A DNA stretch of 64,000 nucleotides, from positions 9,975,441 to 10,039,440 of the forward strand of contig CM072156.1 of NCBI GenBank assembly GCA_036850595.1, read 5' to 3'. Below are positions 10,703-23,617 of this stretch, piece after piece. Every line of letters begins with the position of its first letter. Position 1 is the first letter of the stretch. Position numbers and translations under genes: made by a program. This DNA is from Rhyacichthys aspro. Its lineage: Eukaryota; Chordata; Actinopteri; Gobiiformes; Rhyacichthyidae. The notes under the pieces are model-generated. The model had not been told where the DNA came from, searched no databases, and worked only from the letters and a program-made list of their open reading frames with translations.

Positions 10703-13700
10703 TGTTAGCTTAATGCAATGTGTTCACCTGTACAGAATGCACCTGCTTGCAGTTTTAATGAATATTAACTGTTATTTGTACAAAGCCATTTTCTGGAGTG
10801 ATCCATATACACACAGTCTGTAGACAGAGTCATTGTGTAATTTCAGCAGAGCGTAGGAGGAGGTGTGAAGATGTTGGTGATATTCATTACAAGTCAGTGC
10901 ATCAGCTCATCAAAGCTCTCTATTGTGGAGAGGATCAGGCCAGAGGCAGGTTAATGTATTCAAGCAGACACTTGTGGTTTGTTCTTTTCTTGTGCTGCAG
11001 TGCTTTGAACTGTCTTGTCAGAGAAACAGCACCCACTCAGCCAGAACTTCTGATAGTCCAAACCTTCTTATTCTTGAGGATAGAACCTGTTTTTTTATTT
11101 CATTGGGTTAGAGATAGAAAGATATATGTCTATTCTTAATGTATTAATATGCAAAAACTGAATTGGTTGACATGGAAGACAGGGTCAGAGATCCAAAAGG
11201 AGATATGTTTGAGTCCGAAGCAGAAGGTCAAGACCATGTGGGGTGTTTTGCTGTCCCCCTGCAGGATGAGGCAGTTGCTGCAGAACCCGCATCTGTCTGG
11301 AAAAAAACTGCCTCGTCATCAAAGGCTCAGAAGAATCTGTCTGAAGACCTTTGACAGGCTCAGATCAATCAGCCGCCTCCAGGGCCGAGTCCACTCAGAT
11401 CTGACCAGCTTCGCCACCAAAGGTCGCCGGCTGAATGTGACTTTTTCATCCGATGCCACGTCTTTCATCTGGGACACTGAGAATCTCTTGGAAAGTCAAG
11501 TTCCATCCACATCTTCTTAACCTAAGGAATAAACTTGAGTAAAGTAAAAAGAAAAACTAACTCAGTCATCATCAAAACCAAAAGAACACGGAGGAGATCT
11601 ACTAAATTCAGAACCATACTATTGCTGACTGGAGTTCACATCCGGCTCCGGGTACTTTCAGGCAATAAACGAGCATTGGTTAAGCTTAGAAAAAGATTGT
11701 GGTTTGGTTTGGTTCCATGCCATATTCATAAATTTTACTGTGGAAAGTACTGAAATGAAACTTGGATTTGGAGCGTGCATTTAGTCGAACATATCAGGCT
11801 TCAGTTTTAGGGATATCTGCAACATAAAATGGTTGAAATGGGAGGAGAGTGAGCAGCAGTTTTGTTCTGGACTCATTTTGGGGAACATGACTCCCTCCTT
11901 CCATTCTTTGCAGCTCAATTATCGTCCCCCTTTTCATCCTCGGGGCCTGAGCAATGAGTGGCAGGCTACAACTTGTGCAGGGTCCTGAAACTCCAGTCCA
12001 ACCAGGAAAAAAAACAAAAAACACTCACACACTACTCAGACGTTCTTGGTTTAGCATTGTTAGCTCGCTGGTCATAGCACAATTCACGCTAATAAAAATA
12101 CAATCGCCAAAAATTAGCGTGGAAATGAACAGATTTTGAACTTCCTATCGGCAGAAAAAATGGAAACAAGAAGAGACGCGAAATAAGGAAAAGTGAAAGT
12201 TGACGTATGTACTGTAGGTATTCATTTCCTTTTCCAAGTTACCTCCCTCTCACTCGTTCTCTCCATCTTTCTTTGCCTGTCCGCCCAGACACTTTCCTCC
12301 AGCACACTCCAGAGAAAAAGCTGTGGACAGATTTGTCTTTTCTGCAGACGTCTGATCAGGGGCTTCTGAAATGCTTACTGTCTCATTTATTCGTGACACA
12401 ATGACACATGGTACATACAAAGGTGGGTCAATGTGGTACAGGGGGTATACTACACAGTAGACGTTTGCACACTGTAGGAAAGCACATCTTAAAGAGCACC
12501 ATGGAACAATACTCTGGTGCATGAAACTCTATACATCCACACACACTCAGCGATAAAATACAGGAACAAAGATACAAAATCAAACCTATAAATACCACAA
12601 CATGACTTGACAAGTGCACTATGAGGGCAGGAGGTGGTTTTGCCAAAGGATATTGGAAACATGCATTCCTCCCTGTGTCAATTAGACTTCATCTTATTAA
12701 TTTACTGCTCTGCGTATACTTCAAACATTTACATCTATTATTTTCTGATTTGTGAATGTAACTCCAATTGTAAAGAGTAAAAAGCTGTACCTGCAAAACA
12801 AGTGACACTGCCATATTATGGGTTGTTTCAGTTCTAAATGGCAAGCTGTTGTTCATGTGTGTAGTGCACGATTTGCCTTTGAGCTAAAATTCCCTAAATA
12901 CGACTGAAGAATAAGTGGTATAGGGACCCCTTTGGCTGCTTAATACCCCGTCCAATCTTTTTGTGTAATCTAATCAAAGTTCCCAACTCACCAGGGTTCA
13001 GAGGATTGGAGGGGGTCTCTTGTGTTCGACAGCTTACTGCAATTAAAATTTATTTAAGGCTTACAAGGAATCCTTTCACTCCTGAATAAATCCGAGTGAA
13101 TTCCTGTGACTCTGACGAGGTTTTCCCTCCCTGTAATTATCCTTTGCTCAACAAGCTCCAAGCTAGCTGTGCTTTAACCCCCTGTGATACCTCACAGCTT
13201 TGTGCTTGTAATTAAATCATAAAACAACAGTGCTTTCAAAATTAGCACTGTGAGCCTAGGACTGTGAGGAAACTGCTGCTTGGCAGATGACTCCATAAAC
13301 ATCATCTTTAAACTTAAACATGTAAAAACCTGAACATGATGCAACATTCACCTTTGTATCTCTTAGGCTTGTTTTAAAACCTTAAACTGCCTTTTTTGAT
13401 TTGTTGCAGCACCATAAATGTACAAAACTTGAATTTCAATAACAATATCATTTAAGACATTTGTATACTTACAAAGGATCTAATCTTATTGGCGCAATAA
13501 TGCACTGACCCATTGTGATAGGAAAATATAAGAATTGTATAGCAATGGTGAAGCACATCCAAAGGCTTTAATGAGTTCAGAGCCTTGAACACAGATATGT
13601 GAGATATTACAGTCAGACCATTATCCTTTTGCTTCATTAAAGAAACTGATTATGTGGGTTCATTCGTAGTCTTCACCATGCCCTCGTGGAATCAGAAGTC

Positions 13701-16700
13701 ATTTCTGTGGCCTTATCTGACACTGAGTGTGTCCTTGTTCTTTTAATATGTTTTTACAATTTCGCTCTGATTACTTTGCCCCTGTGACCGAGTGTTGAAT
13801 TAAATGCCTAATTTAACATGGCTCTTTTGTTGGTTGTCTCTTTGTTGTAGAGCCCTTTTTAACAGTGCAGGGGGGCCTGGTATTGTTGACGGCTGGGGGC
13901 CAATCATTCGCTCTTATTATACCTCAGTGACAGCGTGTCCTTGGGCAAGGCAGCAGAGCTGTCAGCTCTCCATGTCACAGTGCTCCACAGGCAGGACAAG
14001 GCCAGCCCACAGCACAGCCAGGGGTCCTACACATCCAGGGCAGGCAGCTCATCTCCAGGATGCCAACCTTCGTTGTGTAGCAACGTCCAGTGTCTGACAG
14101 CGTTTGTTCGCTTGTGTTTGGCTGCAGTGTGATGGAGCCCTGGTTGTGGGGGTTACACAGAAACTAACCAAACAACACGATGGGGGCTTTTGTCGCCTCA
14201 CGAAAGAGGAGGAGCCATCAGAGAACCCACTATGAGTCCATTCATTCCTTCAAGTCATGGGAAGAGCAGACATCCACGTACACACAAGTACTGTGAACAA
14301 TGTAGAGCACTACCCAGAGGGCTTATCTGTATTTTCTCATTCAGCTCAAGTGCCACTGTAAGATAAACAACTGTTGAGCTCCACTCAGGTCCTATCTATG
14401 TATAGGACCTGCTATATATTCATTGTTACAAATAAAAATAAAACACACCTATTCTAATTTGGGAAGTAGGAGAGAAGTTTCATTGTAGAGGACCATTGTT
14501 TATAATATCTGAACTCGATACTTGAAGCTCAGCACATTGAACTTCTTTTATATTCTTGTGCAGCAATAGTAAAGTTTACATGTGCCTTAAATATGATCTG
14601 TTGTTCCTGACTGACTTCTACATGTTCTAGTTAAAAAGTTAAAAATGAATAAAAAAGGTCATCAGTTTGTCTGAACCAGTGATTTTTTTTTACTGAGCCT
14701 CATTAGTCTCATGCTTAAACATGTGATAATTTCAGCTTTTACAACATTAAATACACATTGAATACAGTAGCAAAAAGCCACAGAGTGCTGGCAGCTACTG
14801 ACAGCGCTAGCTTCCTCGTTCTTTCATCTCCCTCTAATCTTGTGTTTGCACAGCTCTCCATCTTGTCAGAGTAGTTTGTTTAGGTTTCATACCCGACAAT
14901 ACAGCTGTATTCCTTGGACTCTGGGGTATTGCGTCCATCTGAAAAGATCATTGGTGAAAGATATGCAGGCAGAACATTTCCACCATCGCAATCCAAGGTC
15001 TTGTCTGGAAAATGATTAAGGCTATGTAAGTTTCACCCTAAATGACTGCAAAGCAAACATCTGTGTGCAGGTCCACTTTCTTTTCAACACTTGAAAAGAG
15101 CAGTTGAAGAGCATCAATACAAAAACGATTTACGCAGCAACAGGTTAGGACACAACATTTCGAGAAAGACTTGGTCCTGTTTATGAGTAAGTTTAGTTTG
15201 TCATTGTGAATTGTTATGTGGAAAAAAGACTATTTGGAAATGTAAAATGCAGCTAAGGTGAGTGGTTTTTCAGATGCATTAAAGAATGAATGCTAAGGTG
15301 CTCACTCTCGTCCTGCGCTGTCCAGCTCTGCTCAGCTCAGATAAAGAGCACGTTGTTTCCCTTTGGCCTCTACAGTGGCTGACTCACACCGGAGCGTTTT
15401 TCCAACAGACAGACTGTGACAGTTTAATATTTATGCTGTCAATTTCGTAGACTAACCTTGGTAATTAGGTGAGGTGATTCCGGACAGATGTGGACGGAGG
15501 GACAAAAGCGCCTTTTGTTTGGCTCTTGAGAATGCAGTCACCTCTCCCATGACAAAATTTAAAAACAGGCTCAAGTCATTGGCAGAGTCGTTCGGTGAGC
15601 GCACTGCGAGTCCGGTGAAGTCATAAGTTTAATGGCATGATGTCAGCTTTGGGTGGAACGTCATGTCAAGTTGCATTAGTTGGAGACGTCCCGGTGAAAG
15701 TTGGACGAATAACGGCATTTCATTAGTTTTATGAGTACAGATTCCTCAGCTCGAACGGAATAATTTGAAATCAGCAACTCTACGTTTTGGCAGCAGGTTG
15801 AGTGTAAATATGAGCAGGTGTGTACTGTGGTTTGAGAGAGAGGCAGTCACAGGTGTAAGTCTGTCACCGGTAATAAAATCTAGTGTGGAAAGAACAGTGG
15901 CCCTTTGTAATAGCTCCATTTAAAACCACACGAAGCAAACCTGCACAAAAAATGGAATAAAAACAATCTCTGGCCTAAAAAGACAGTTTTTTGGAAGATG
16001 GATGACAAAACACCGCTTAATAAAGTCATGGAAAACTGGTCGATTTTGCCAGTATCCTTTTGTGCTGTTTCTGTGTTGCATTTCACATTAGTCCATGCAT
16101 TAATAATGGAATTATATCATTAACAAATATGAGACATTTACACAAGACTGTTTTTCTCTAAACCTGAATTAAATAAAATGAAGATGCGTTTCAGCCTTTT
16201 CTGCAAGAAAATCATTTAAAGAGTTATTTTTTTATGTCTTTATGTGTTTTTATGCCACAGAATTCCCCATGCTGTGTTATGTAAACTCTAATGACCACAA
16301 TCAACTTTTGGTGAATAAATCAGGACGATACCTCTAGAATGTGTTATGTGTTAGATATGTTTTAATGTTGCCTATTATTGAGATCTAACCCAGGCTGCTA
16401 CTATATGTGTGACCATACTCTCTACACGATTTTCGATGCAATGGTATGTATTTTGCTTTATTGTGAACATTGTTGTCTTTAAACAGCCCCACAACTTGGC
16501 TAACAAATGTGCATATCTCTGCTGTGGATTAAATTTTTTACAACTAAACCATTTAACCATTTTATTCAATATACATCACTTACTTCTGCATAAAATGTCA
16601 CATTCAGCAAGAAAACGTCTTGCTGATCATTTACTTCAAGTTTCTTCAACTACATGACCTTTTTTGCCCAATAACACATGAATTTCCCTGATTAAGCGAG

Positions 16701-17646
16701 TAAGCGGACCATTGCTGAGTATAAGATGCTACAGGACTACCATCTGAAGTCACACATACACGTTACATTATTTGCGTTTACCTTTTTACGACCTTTAAGG
16801 ACCGATCTACACTCACGGAGATATACAGCCTTCAATAACATCTCATAAGTCTCTCCTAAAGCGGTGGTCAGTGGTCAGTCCCACAGCCCATGCCTGGCCT
16901 CAGTGCTGTTTTCTCTCCTAACACATCATGTACCACAAACACCACAAACTGCTGCCTGCGCACACCCACAGGGCTGCTAATTCATCCACTCTGCATAGAT
17001 CTGCCTTTGTGAGAAATGAATGTGAAAAGTACACCAGAAGGGTTTCACATTAACACTAATACAGTCTTTAATATGCCAACTCCAACTCTCAGGCTCAGCG
17101 ATATTAAAATAAAGAGCAGAGGTGAGGATACAGATAGTTGCCACATGCGCTCAGTCTTTATTATAAAGGCTAAATGCTGCCAGTGGTGGTTCTGCTGCCC
17201 ACTTCAGTTTATAAAGATATGACCTCCAGCCATTTACAAGCTTTAAAACACACTGTAACGGCTTAAGAGCAGAGCGGTAAGGTTAAACTGTAGACAGTAG
17301 AGATAGGGTTAGGCTGGCAGTGAAGATGGGCGACACCAACAGTAGGTCAGGATTCAATTCCAGATGGCTATAATTAGCTAAATTATCATATACATCATTT
17401 ATAATAAAATATTATATATTATTATATTATTTTTTCTATACATTTCTTATCTCCATCTAGTGGCTGGCAGTGGTCGGGGCACTCTAAGCTTAAATTAACA
17501 AAAGGTTTGTCATAAAGACTATTTTAAAGTGCTGCATTGACTCATGTATAGGACACTAATGTAATAAAAATTAATAGATAGAAATGATAGCAGAGCAATG
17601 ATTGTTGAAATTAAATATCAAATATGATGTCATTGATGTATTTTTA
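10703..17646. other. Intergenic DNA with one coding-like patch
   Basis: Apart from the unexplained patch at 10.84-11.53 kb, no exon was recognised. A small hairpin (AGGTCCTAT, 6-nt loop, ATAGGACCT) lies at 14387-14410, and a 9-bp inverted repeat (CACGCTAAT / ATTAGCGTG) at 12085-12121. Stretches at 13.05-13.26 kb and 15.36-15.56 kb have the homeodomain-site-rich look of conserved non-coding elements, but conservation cannot be judged from one sequence. Confidence 0.5.
11149..11533 (+). other. Candidate terminal exon of an unrecognised gene or pseudogene
   Basis: Two overlapping plus-strand frames look coding in succession. The first (11163-11354) is rich in GNN codons and encodes an acidic, Ser/Ala-rich stretch. 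It ends at TGA. The second (to TAA at 11518-11520) has GC-rich third positions well above the AT-rich background and ends with the residues WDTENLLESQ and six more. The two frames meet cleanly if the A7 run at 11301-11307 is read as six. AATAAA follows the stop at 11528-11533. A good acceptor (pyrimidine tract, then CAG) lies at 11262-11264, and further possible exon pieces bounded by splice-like sites lie at about 10.84-10.95 and 11.0-11.1 kb. I recognise no protein family. It could be a lineage-specific gene with a sequencing error, a decayed gene, or chance. Confidence 0.25.
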
Positions 17647-18102
17647 CTGTAGATCAAGGGTCATCAACTAAATTTGATTGAGGGCCAGCCTGTTATTTCA
17701 CAGTGCTGTGGGGGGCTTATTATTATTATTATCTTATTTGATTTGATTTCTTCACAGTTAAATATATTTTCTTGTTTTCCTTGAATGAAAACTTTGATAG
17801 GTGATTTGAAGCTGAAAAAAATACATAAAATAAAAGCTTGTGTTTGATGTTTGAAGATGATATGTTATTACAAAAAATTAAACAAAGACAAGAAACAAAG
17901 AGGACTACCAATTTGTCCTCATTCTTGAATGTAGAAAGAAAAAGTCACAAACAACACTTCAGTTAAATAAGAGGAAGAACTGTTTTAGTGTTGCATAATC
18001 GTCATCGTTTTCTGATTTTGATTATGTGCTGGGGGACAGATGGAAAGCTGTGGGGGCCTGATGTGGCCCCCAGGCCGCCAGTTGATGATTACTGCTGTAG
18101 AT
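17647..18102. mobile_element. Non-autonomous hAT-like DNA transposon with 8-bp TSD
   Basis: The element spans 17655-18094 (440 bp) and is flanked by identical 8-bp copies of CTGTAGAT at 17647-17654 and 18095-18102. The terminal inverted repeats start CAAGGGTCATCAACT on the left and CAGTAATCATCAACT on the right (reverse complement), agreeing at 11 of 15 positions. Both are followed inward by GGGCCA-type sequence. An 8-bp duplication together with CA-starting ends carrying a TCAACT core fits the hAT superfamily. The interior is AT-rich with no transposase ORF, so movement would have needed an enzyme in trans. The perfect duplication suggests a fairly young or slowly decaying insertion. Confidence 0.8.
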
Positions 18103-21100
18103 GTTCAAATACTGTAATAAAATCATACAGGAAAAGATATGCTGTCAAACAATTGAAAATGGCAATTACAATAGCTTCCATCTCATAGAAACAACAGTAA
18201 GCTCTGTGATACAGAGGAGTGGGGTGTACGAGGTCTCCTCATGGACAGAGCACTGAGGCCTGGTCTACATGTACGCTGTTGTTGTGCTACAGCAGGGACC
18301 CAGGCCTTGTTATTGAGCAATATGCTCCGTATTGTGTAGCCAGGGTCCACCCCCCTGCTCTGCTTGTGTTTTATCTGCCTTTTTACAAAGAAAGAGGCCC
18401 CTTATACGGCCACCTTCACACCTCTCCTAACAGCTCCTCTCAGTGAGCTCCAATGCTTTCCATTCATACATGGAATATATTCACTCACTCAGGGGAATGA
18501 GTTTCTCAAAACTTTTGCAAAGATCCTTATATGAAAGAGGAAAAAAGCACAAGCTCCTGTGCAGTTGTTGGCTTGAGATGTTTATAGGTTTTTCCAAAAG
18601 GGCATTGGGGAGTGAAACGGTCGACAAAACACCCAAAACAACTGCAGCAGCTTGGAACCTTTATGAAAGTGCCAAATATGAATCAGTGCGCTGTGGATGC
18701 CAGACGGCCCTTTCCTGTGTTGCTAAGAGAGCGCGTTGGACTGGAGCGGCCTGAGGGGGGGGGTCTACAGTGCTACATGCTGCATATGACTTGATGCTCC
18801 TGCTTCTACCCTGCAGCATGGGTGGTCCCACTCCTGATTTTATACTGCTACCTATTAGCACCACAAGCCAGTGATTTATGCAGCTGTCAGCTTCAACTTC
18901 ATCAGCTCCGTCAGCCAGAGGTGGATTGTGGGTAGGCTGGCAGAATCTTCCCTCTCAGCACCTACCACTTGGGGGCTGAAGAAAACCATCCCCAAGAGTG
19001 AAGGGATGGAAAGAAAATGCTGTTAAAGAGAATTAAAGAAATACAGTTTAGATCAAGAACAACCGTGCATACCAGAGAGGCTGGCTCTGTGAACAACATC
19101 TGTCCAGCTGCATCTGAGGAAGAGGCTGTGTTTCAGCTAAAGCCTGGTGAGAAAGAGGAATTCACGGCTCTACACTTGCACCGGAATCAGTCTGAGCCGA
19201 ACAGATTATGAAATATATCATGTGTCAGAAAAATAGTGGATGTTTTGATGGCTGTAAGGAGAATGTTAAGGTCCGTTATGCTTTCTAAAGAACTTACTAA
19301 TACATATTTCACTGCAAGTAGTAGTAGTTATAACACCTTCTTTGGACTTCAGAATCTGATCTCTCCTCTTATCTTATGAGACTAGCTAAAGTTGAAAGTT
19401 AAGAAACAAACAAACAACAGATATACCTCTATTTAGGTTGATCGTGGCACTTGATTTGTCTGTTATCATTCAGACAGCTGTAGTTTTGTTGTGTGGCTCC
19501 ACATTTTTGGTTTGGAGTGATTTCACAGCTGGAAAATGGAATTGTTAAAGATACATAAGGTTATACAAAAGATATACAACATAAAGCTCCTGCCTGCTTC
19601 CAGCCAAAGCTTGCAGTGACGTGATAAACATTTGAAGTCCTTGATAATAAAGCCTGGATGACATCTTATGGTCTTTTTTGTCACTGATGATTCGTATTGC
19701 AATATGTTATTAGTGATTAAAGAAAAGTCACTCACTGCACGTACTGTATGAGTCTCTGTGGGGGCATTGGGTTATTGTAGGCATTCGTTTTGTACAAACT
19801 GTGTATGGAAACTGTGGGTAACCGCTCTTATTCACTAGTTAATGAAGAAAAAGGTGTTATTCCCTGTGGGCAAAGCAGGAGTAATGGGGTTTAGCTATGT
19901 TGTAATGAGGCTGCTAGATTCACACTGGACTGGTGCTGTGAGCCAATTTCAACAAACACTGGCATGAAAGGAAACTGGCCTGTTCTTTATGGCTGATTTA
20001 CAGTATATACTTAGTTGCCACGAGGAGCATATTAGTAAAGCACTTCAGGTACTACGCTCATGTAGAGAATGTTTCGTTTAACATTAAAACAGAAGAAAAA
20101 AGAAGAAGAATATAAATAGTTTTAAGATGTCGGGATAATTAAAGTCCATCTGCTTTTACTTCTGCTGCAACCCGACACCTCTGAACTCTCCAAACACCTG
20201 CTAAATAATACCTGTCATAGTTGGTATGTGCTAACTGGGTGGATTTAAAAGGAAAGATGGAGATGTGCAGATTTACAGGTTTCATTAACGTCGTTTGTTT
20301 TTTTATCAGTGCAGAGTTAAATTCTCCCACGCAGATGGGAAGAAACAGGAATTTGCTGGCACAAATCTTGTGTTCTCTGCATCTTCTTTCTCACTGACAT
20401 GATTTATTTTATTTTTTTTATGTACAATCTTTTTAGTAAGAGGACATAAAGTTATGGGCTACAGCAATAAGTGGGGGTTCTTTGATAAACAAGTCTTTAA
20501 AGCAGCAATCTATAACTATTCAGGGTCCTAGCTACAAAATGACTGAATGCAGACTCAAAGAGGGATAAGTTAAGTGTCAATACATTAATTATACCGTTTG
20601 GAGGGTGGTGCTGATGTGACAAGTTCTGATGAATAGAGCTGTCACAATCACATGACCTGAATCAAATATCAGATGACACAGTGCCAGGCCTGCCTTTGTC
20701 TGAGATAGATTTTATGTTTCATTTGGAAAAGTCATCATTGCAAGGCTGTAATGATAATAAACTTTGAGCCTACTGTCTGGATGAGTACGAAGAATTGTTT
20801 TTTTTAAATTAAATATATCATGTATGAGTGTTGAAATATGTTAAGGTTTGACTTGCAGCTGTCTTGTATTTGCCCATCCCAGAGACCTACATCATCGTGT
20901 GTCGTGAAATGTAGCCAAATGTTACTGTTGGCTACATGTAGGGTGTGACTGGTGGCGAGGTCCTCCCCTCGGTGTAAAGTGGTTTCCTTAATTTATGCTG
21001 GGTCAGAAGGAAAGGTCATACTTTGCAGATGAGAAAAAAGCCTGCTAAGGTCACACGCTAGCTTTCCAGATGCCAGAGAGTGTGATCAAACAGTTCCCAA

Positions 21101-23545
21101 TTAGAAGCATATAATTTGGTAACATTATGATATTAAAGATGGCAGCTTGGTTTTCCCAAGCAAAACTAACTCCACGAGCGGCTCACCATAATTTGGGGTT
21201 CTGGTGCATTTATGTGCGGGGTAATAGGGCAGGAGGGGCTCCAGTTTGTGTGTTGGTGCCTCTGGGGGAGCGCTGTTGCTGCAGAGACAGAGAAGAATAT
21301 GGTTGGTAAGCATTCAAATATGCATTTCTTTGGTCCAGAAGCAACATGACTCTCGGATGAAAAGGCGGAGGGGTAGGTAGGAACATGTGTCACATGAGAG
21401 GCGTGGGGCTTTTGGCTGTAACTGTCAGGGAAAAAACCTTTCGCAAAACAACATGGCGACGGCTGCTAGTTGTCATGGTGCAGCAAAATAAACATAAAAT
21501 GACAATAACCTTTTTTTCTGTAGGAGGATTGAGTATGAGATGTGATCAAAGGATAATGGAAAAATCATTTATGTTTTTTTAAATATAACATGTACTTAGA
21601 AATAACAGTCTACTCATTTTATGTATTGGACAGATATCTAGAGACACTTATGAAATTGCTGAGTGCAAAAAAAGAGATTTGATAAAGTTTCTAAGTTAAA
21701 TAATGTATGTAAAGCCTCCTCATATTACAACAGCCAGTTTGGACTGATACGTATTGAATAGTGTTTCTCAGGCAGTAGCTGACAGAATAAGAATAATTTA
21801 ACCATCTGTTTTATACACCAAAAAGAAAAGAATAATGTGTGACTGTGAGAAAATAAAGCAGAGCAACTGTCTGCGTTTGTGTCTGAAGGAAAATATTCAA
21901 AGGAATAATTCGGGGACAAGGTATTTTTCTGACGTTTTTGGGTGTCTTCTGTCCACTCAGCTCATCTATCTAACCAGGCTATGGGGCTTCCTCACACTTT
22001 GCCTTAAAAAGCATGTGTGGCGAGAAGAAGAGGGGTTTACTCAGTGTAGTGAAGCGTTGTGACCCTTCGTAGCCAGGTTGCCAGTGAAGCATACAGGATG
22101 AAGGGCTCACACACAGAGAAGCACAGGCAGGCTGAGAGCTCACAGGCGAGCTCAGTCCCTGGAGGTTTCAGCCTGTTGATGCTCTCCCACTCCATTGACT
22201 CTTTCATTAACCCCTTATCAAAATGTTTTTCTCTCCCACACTTTAGCAATCTCAGCTCTCAAGTTTTCCCCCTGAAACATCCTTGTTCAGCTGTTCCACC
22301 TTGTGGTCACTTAAAACATGAGGGGGTCTACCTCTTTTGTTCAAGTGAAGTCTTTGTTGATTATTATGAAAATGGAAATAGAGGTGCCAGGGGACATTTC
22401 AGTTACTGAGACAATAACAACAACAACAAAACATTTTAGATTGCATTTAACATTTTAAATGTTGTACATATTTTCACGGATGATGTTGTAATTATATGTT
22501 GAATACAGTTCAGAATTAATTTCGTTTGTGAAATATTTTTGAAGCCTCATTGAGAGTAAACTTAAACCACAATCAACATGTTTTTGTGTTAACACTCCCA
22601 TAGTTTTAATCTGTGCTGCGCCACTGGAAGTTTTGACACGCTCTTGAACCTGACAATATTCCTGCTTTGTGTTGCACAAAGAAACAGTGCCCACTAGTGG
22701 TGAGGATAATGTTCACAACGTGAATTAAAGCATCCTTTACAGTGGTGTCTTTTATGTCTATCAGATATGGAGGAATTCCAATGGCACTTGAAGTGTACAC
22801 ATTGGCAATGCGCAACTGAAAGAGGAACAACTATGGATCTCTTCTGTGCACTGTATTTACACATACAATCGAAAACTCATTAATAGGAAAACAACTGGGG
22901 TAGATAGGAAGATAAAGCCCGTTTTTGTTTTTGAATAGTGTAATGATGCCTAAGTTAATTGTGTTTCTGTTCAGTGAGCATGTAATGATGAGGTGCTGGT
23001 GATCAGGTGTTCACCCTGCAGCACGTTACTGAGACATTCAAAATGAGCATTTCATTATGATCACAGCACGTAGCACAAAGCTCTCACCTCCTCAGATTAC
23101 CACTCACTTTTCAAATTTGGTGTTCCATTTGTAACAATAGAAAATTACTTTAATGACAAATAATTTGGACTGGTGAACCACAAAACCGTAACGAAATCTA
23201 CCAACACCACAAAGAAAAACCTGTTTACTTTATGTGTTTTGTGTCTCAGTATAAATATAACATGCCCCTTATAAACACAGACAGGATAGAAGTTTTTTTA
23301 ATCAAATTGTAATTCATGTACAGTATCCCAATGTTAAAGACAAGTTAAGACAATACTACAACCATTTGGACTGACTGTTGTACATAAAGCTTTTGATACA
23401 GTACAGTTATGATTAGAGAAGCACCTCCATAAAAGCATTGTATAATCACTGATAATGCATTTCATAGGCCTGCATTAATGAGACATCAAACACCACTGAA
23501 AAATTGTCTGAAATATATCATTTTAGGCAACGTTGTGAAAATAGT
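18103..23545. other. Intergenic DNA downstream of tars1
   Basis: No recognisable exon was found. The stretch contains AT-rich sequence, a GTAGTAGTAG run near 19.32 kb, a CAA repeat near 22.41 kb, and a moderately GC-rich block at 22.06-22.30 kb without family motifs. The ORFs of about 116 residues on the plus strand and 79 on the minus strand near 22.1-22.7 kb show no coding features. Confidence 0.55.
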
Positions 23546-23551
23546 TTTATT
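23546..23551 (-). promoter_or_regulatory. tars1: Poly(A) signal of tars1
   Basis: AATAAA on the minus strand (TTTATT on plus) lies 67-72 nt beyond the tars1 stop codon. It is the first canonical signal after the stop and implies a 3' UTR of roughly 90 nt. Longer isoforms cannot be excluded. Confidence 0.7.
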
Positions 23552-23617
23552 CCTGATCCAAACTGAATAAAACCACTGGGACAAATAAAGTTAACAGACC
23601 TCATGTCCTAACAACAT

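Noticed and set aside
13804..14132. Two overlapping plus-strand ORFs in a GC-richer block
   Set aside because: Both frames are equally open because of base composition; no family feature is present.
17280..17480. Possible tRNA-like SINE head (GGATTCAATTCC)
   Set aside because: A B-box-like word alone, with no A box at the right distance and no tail.
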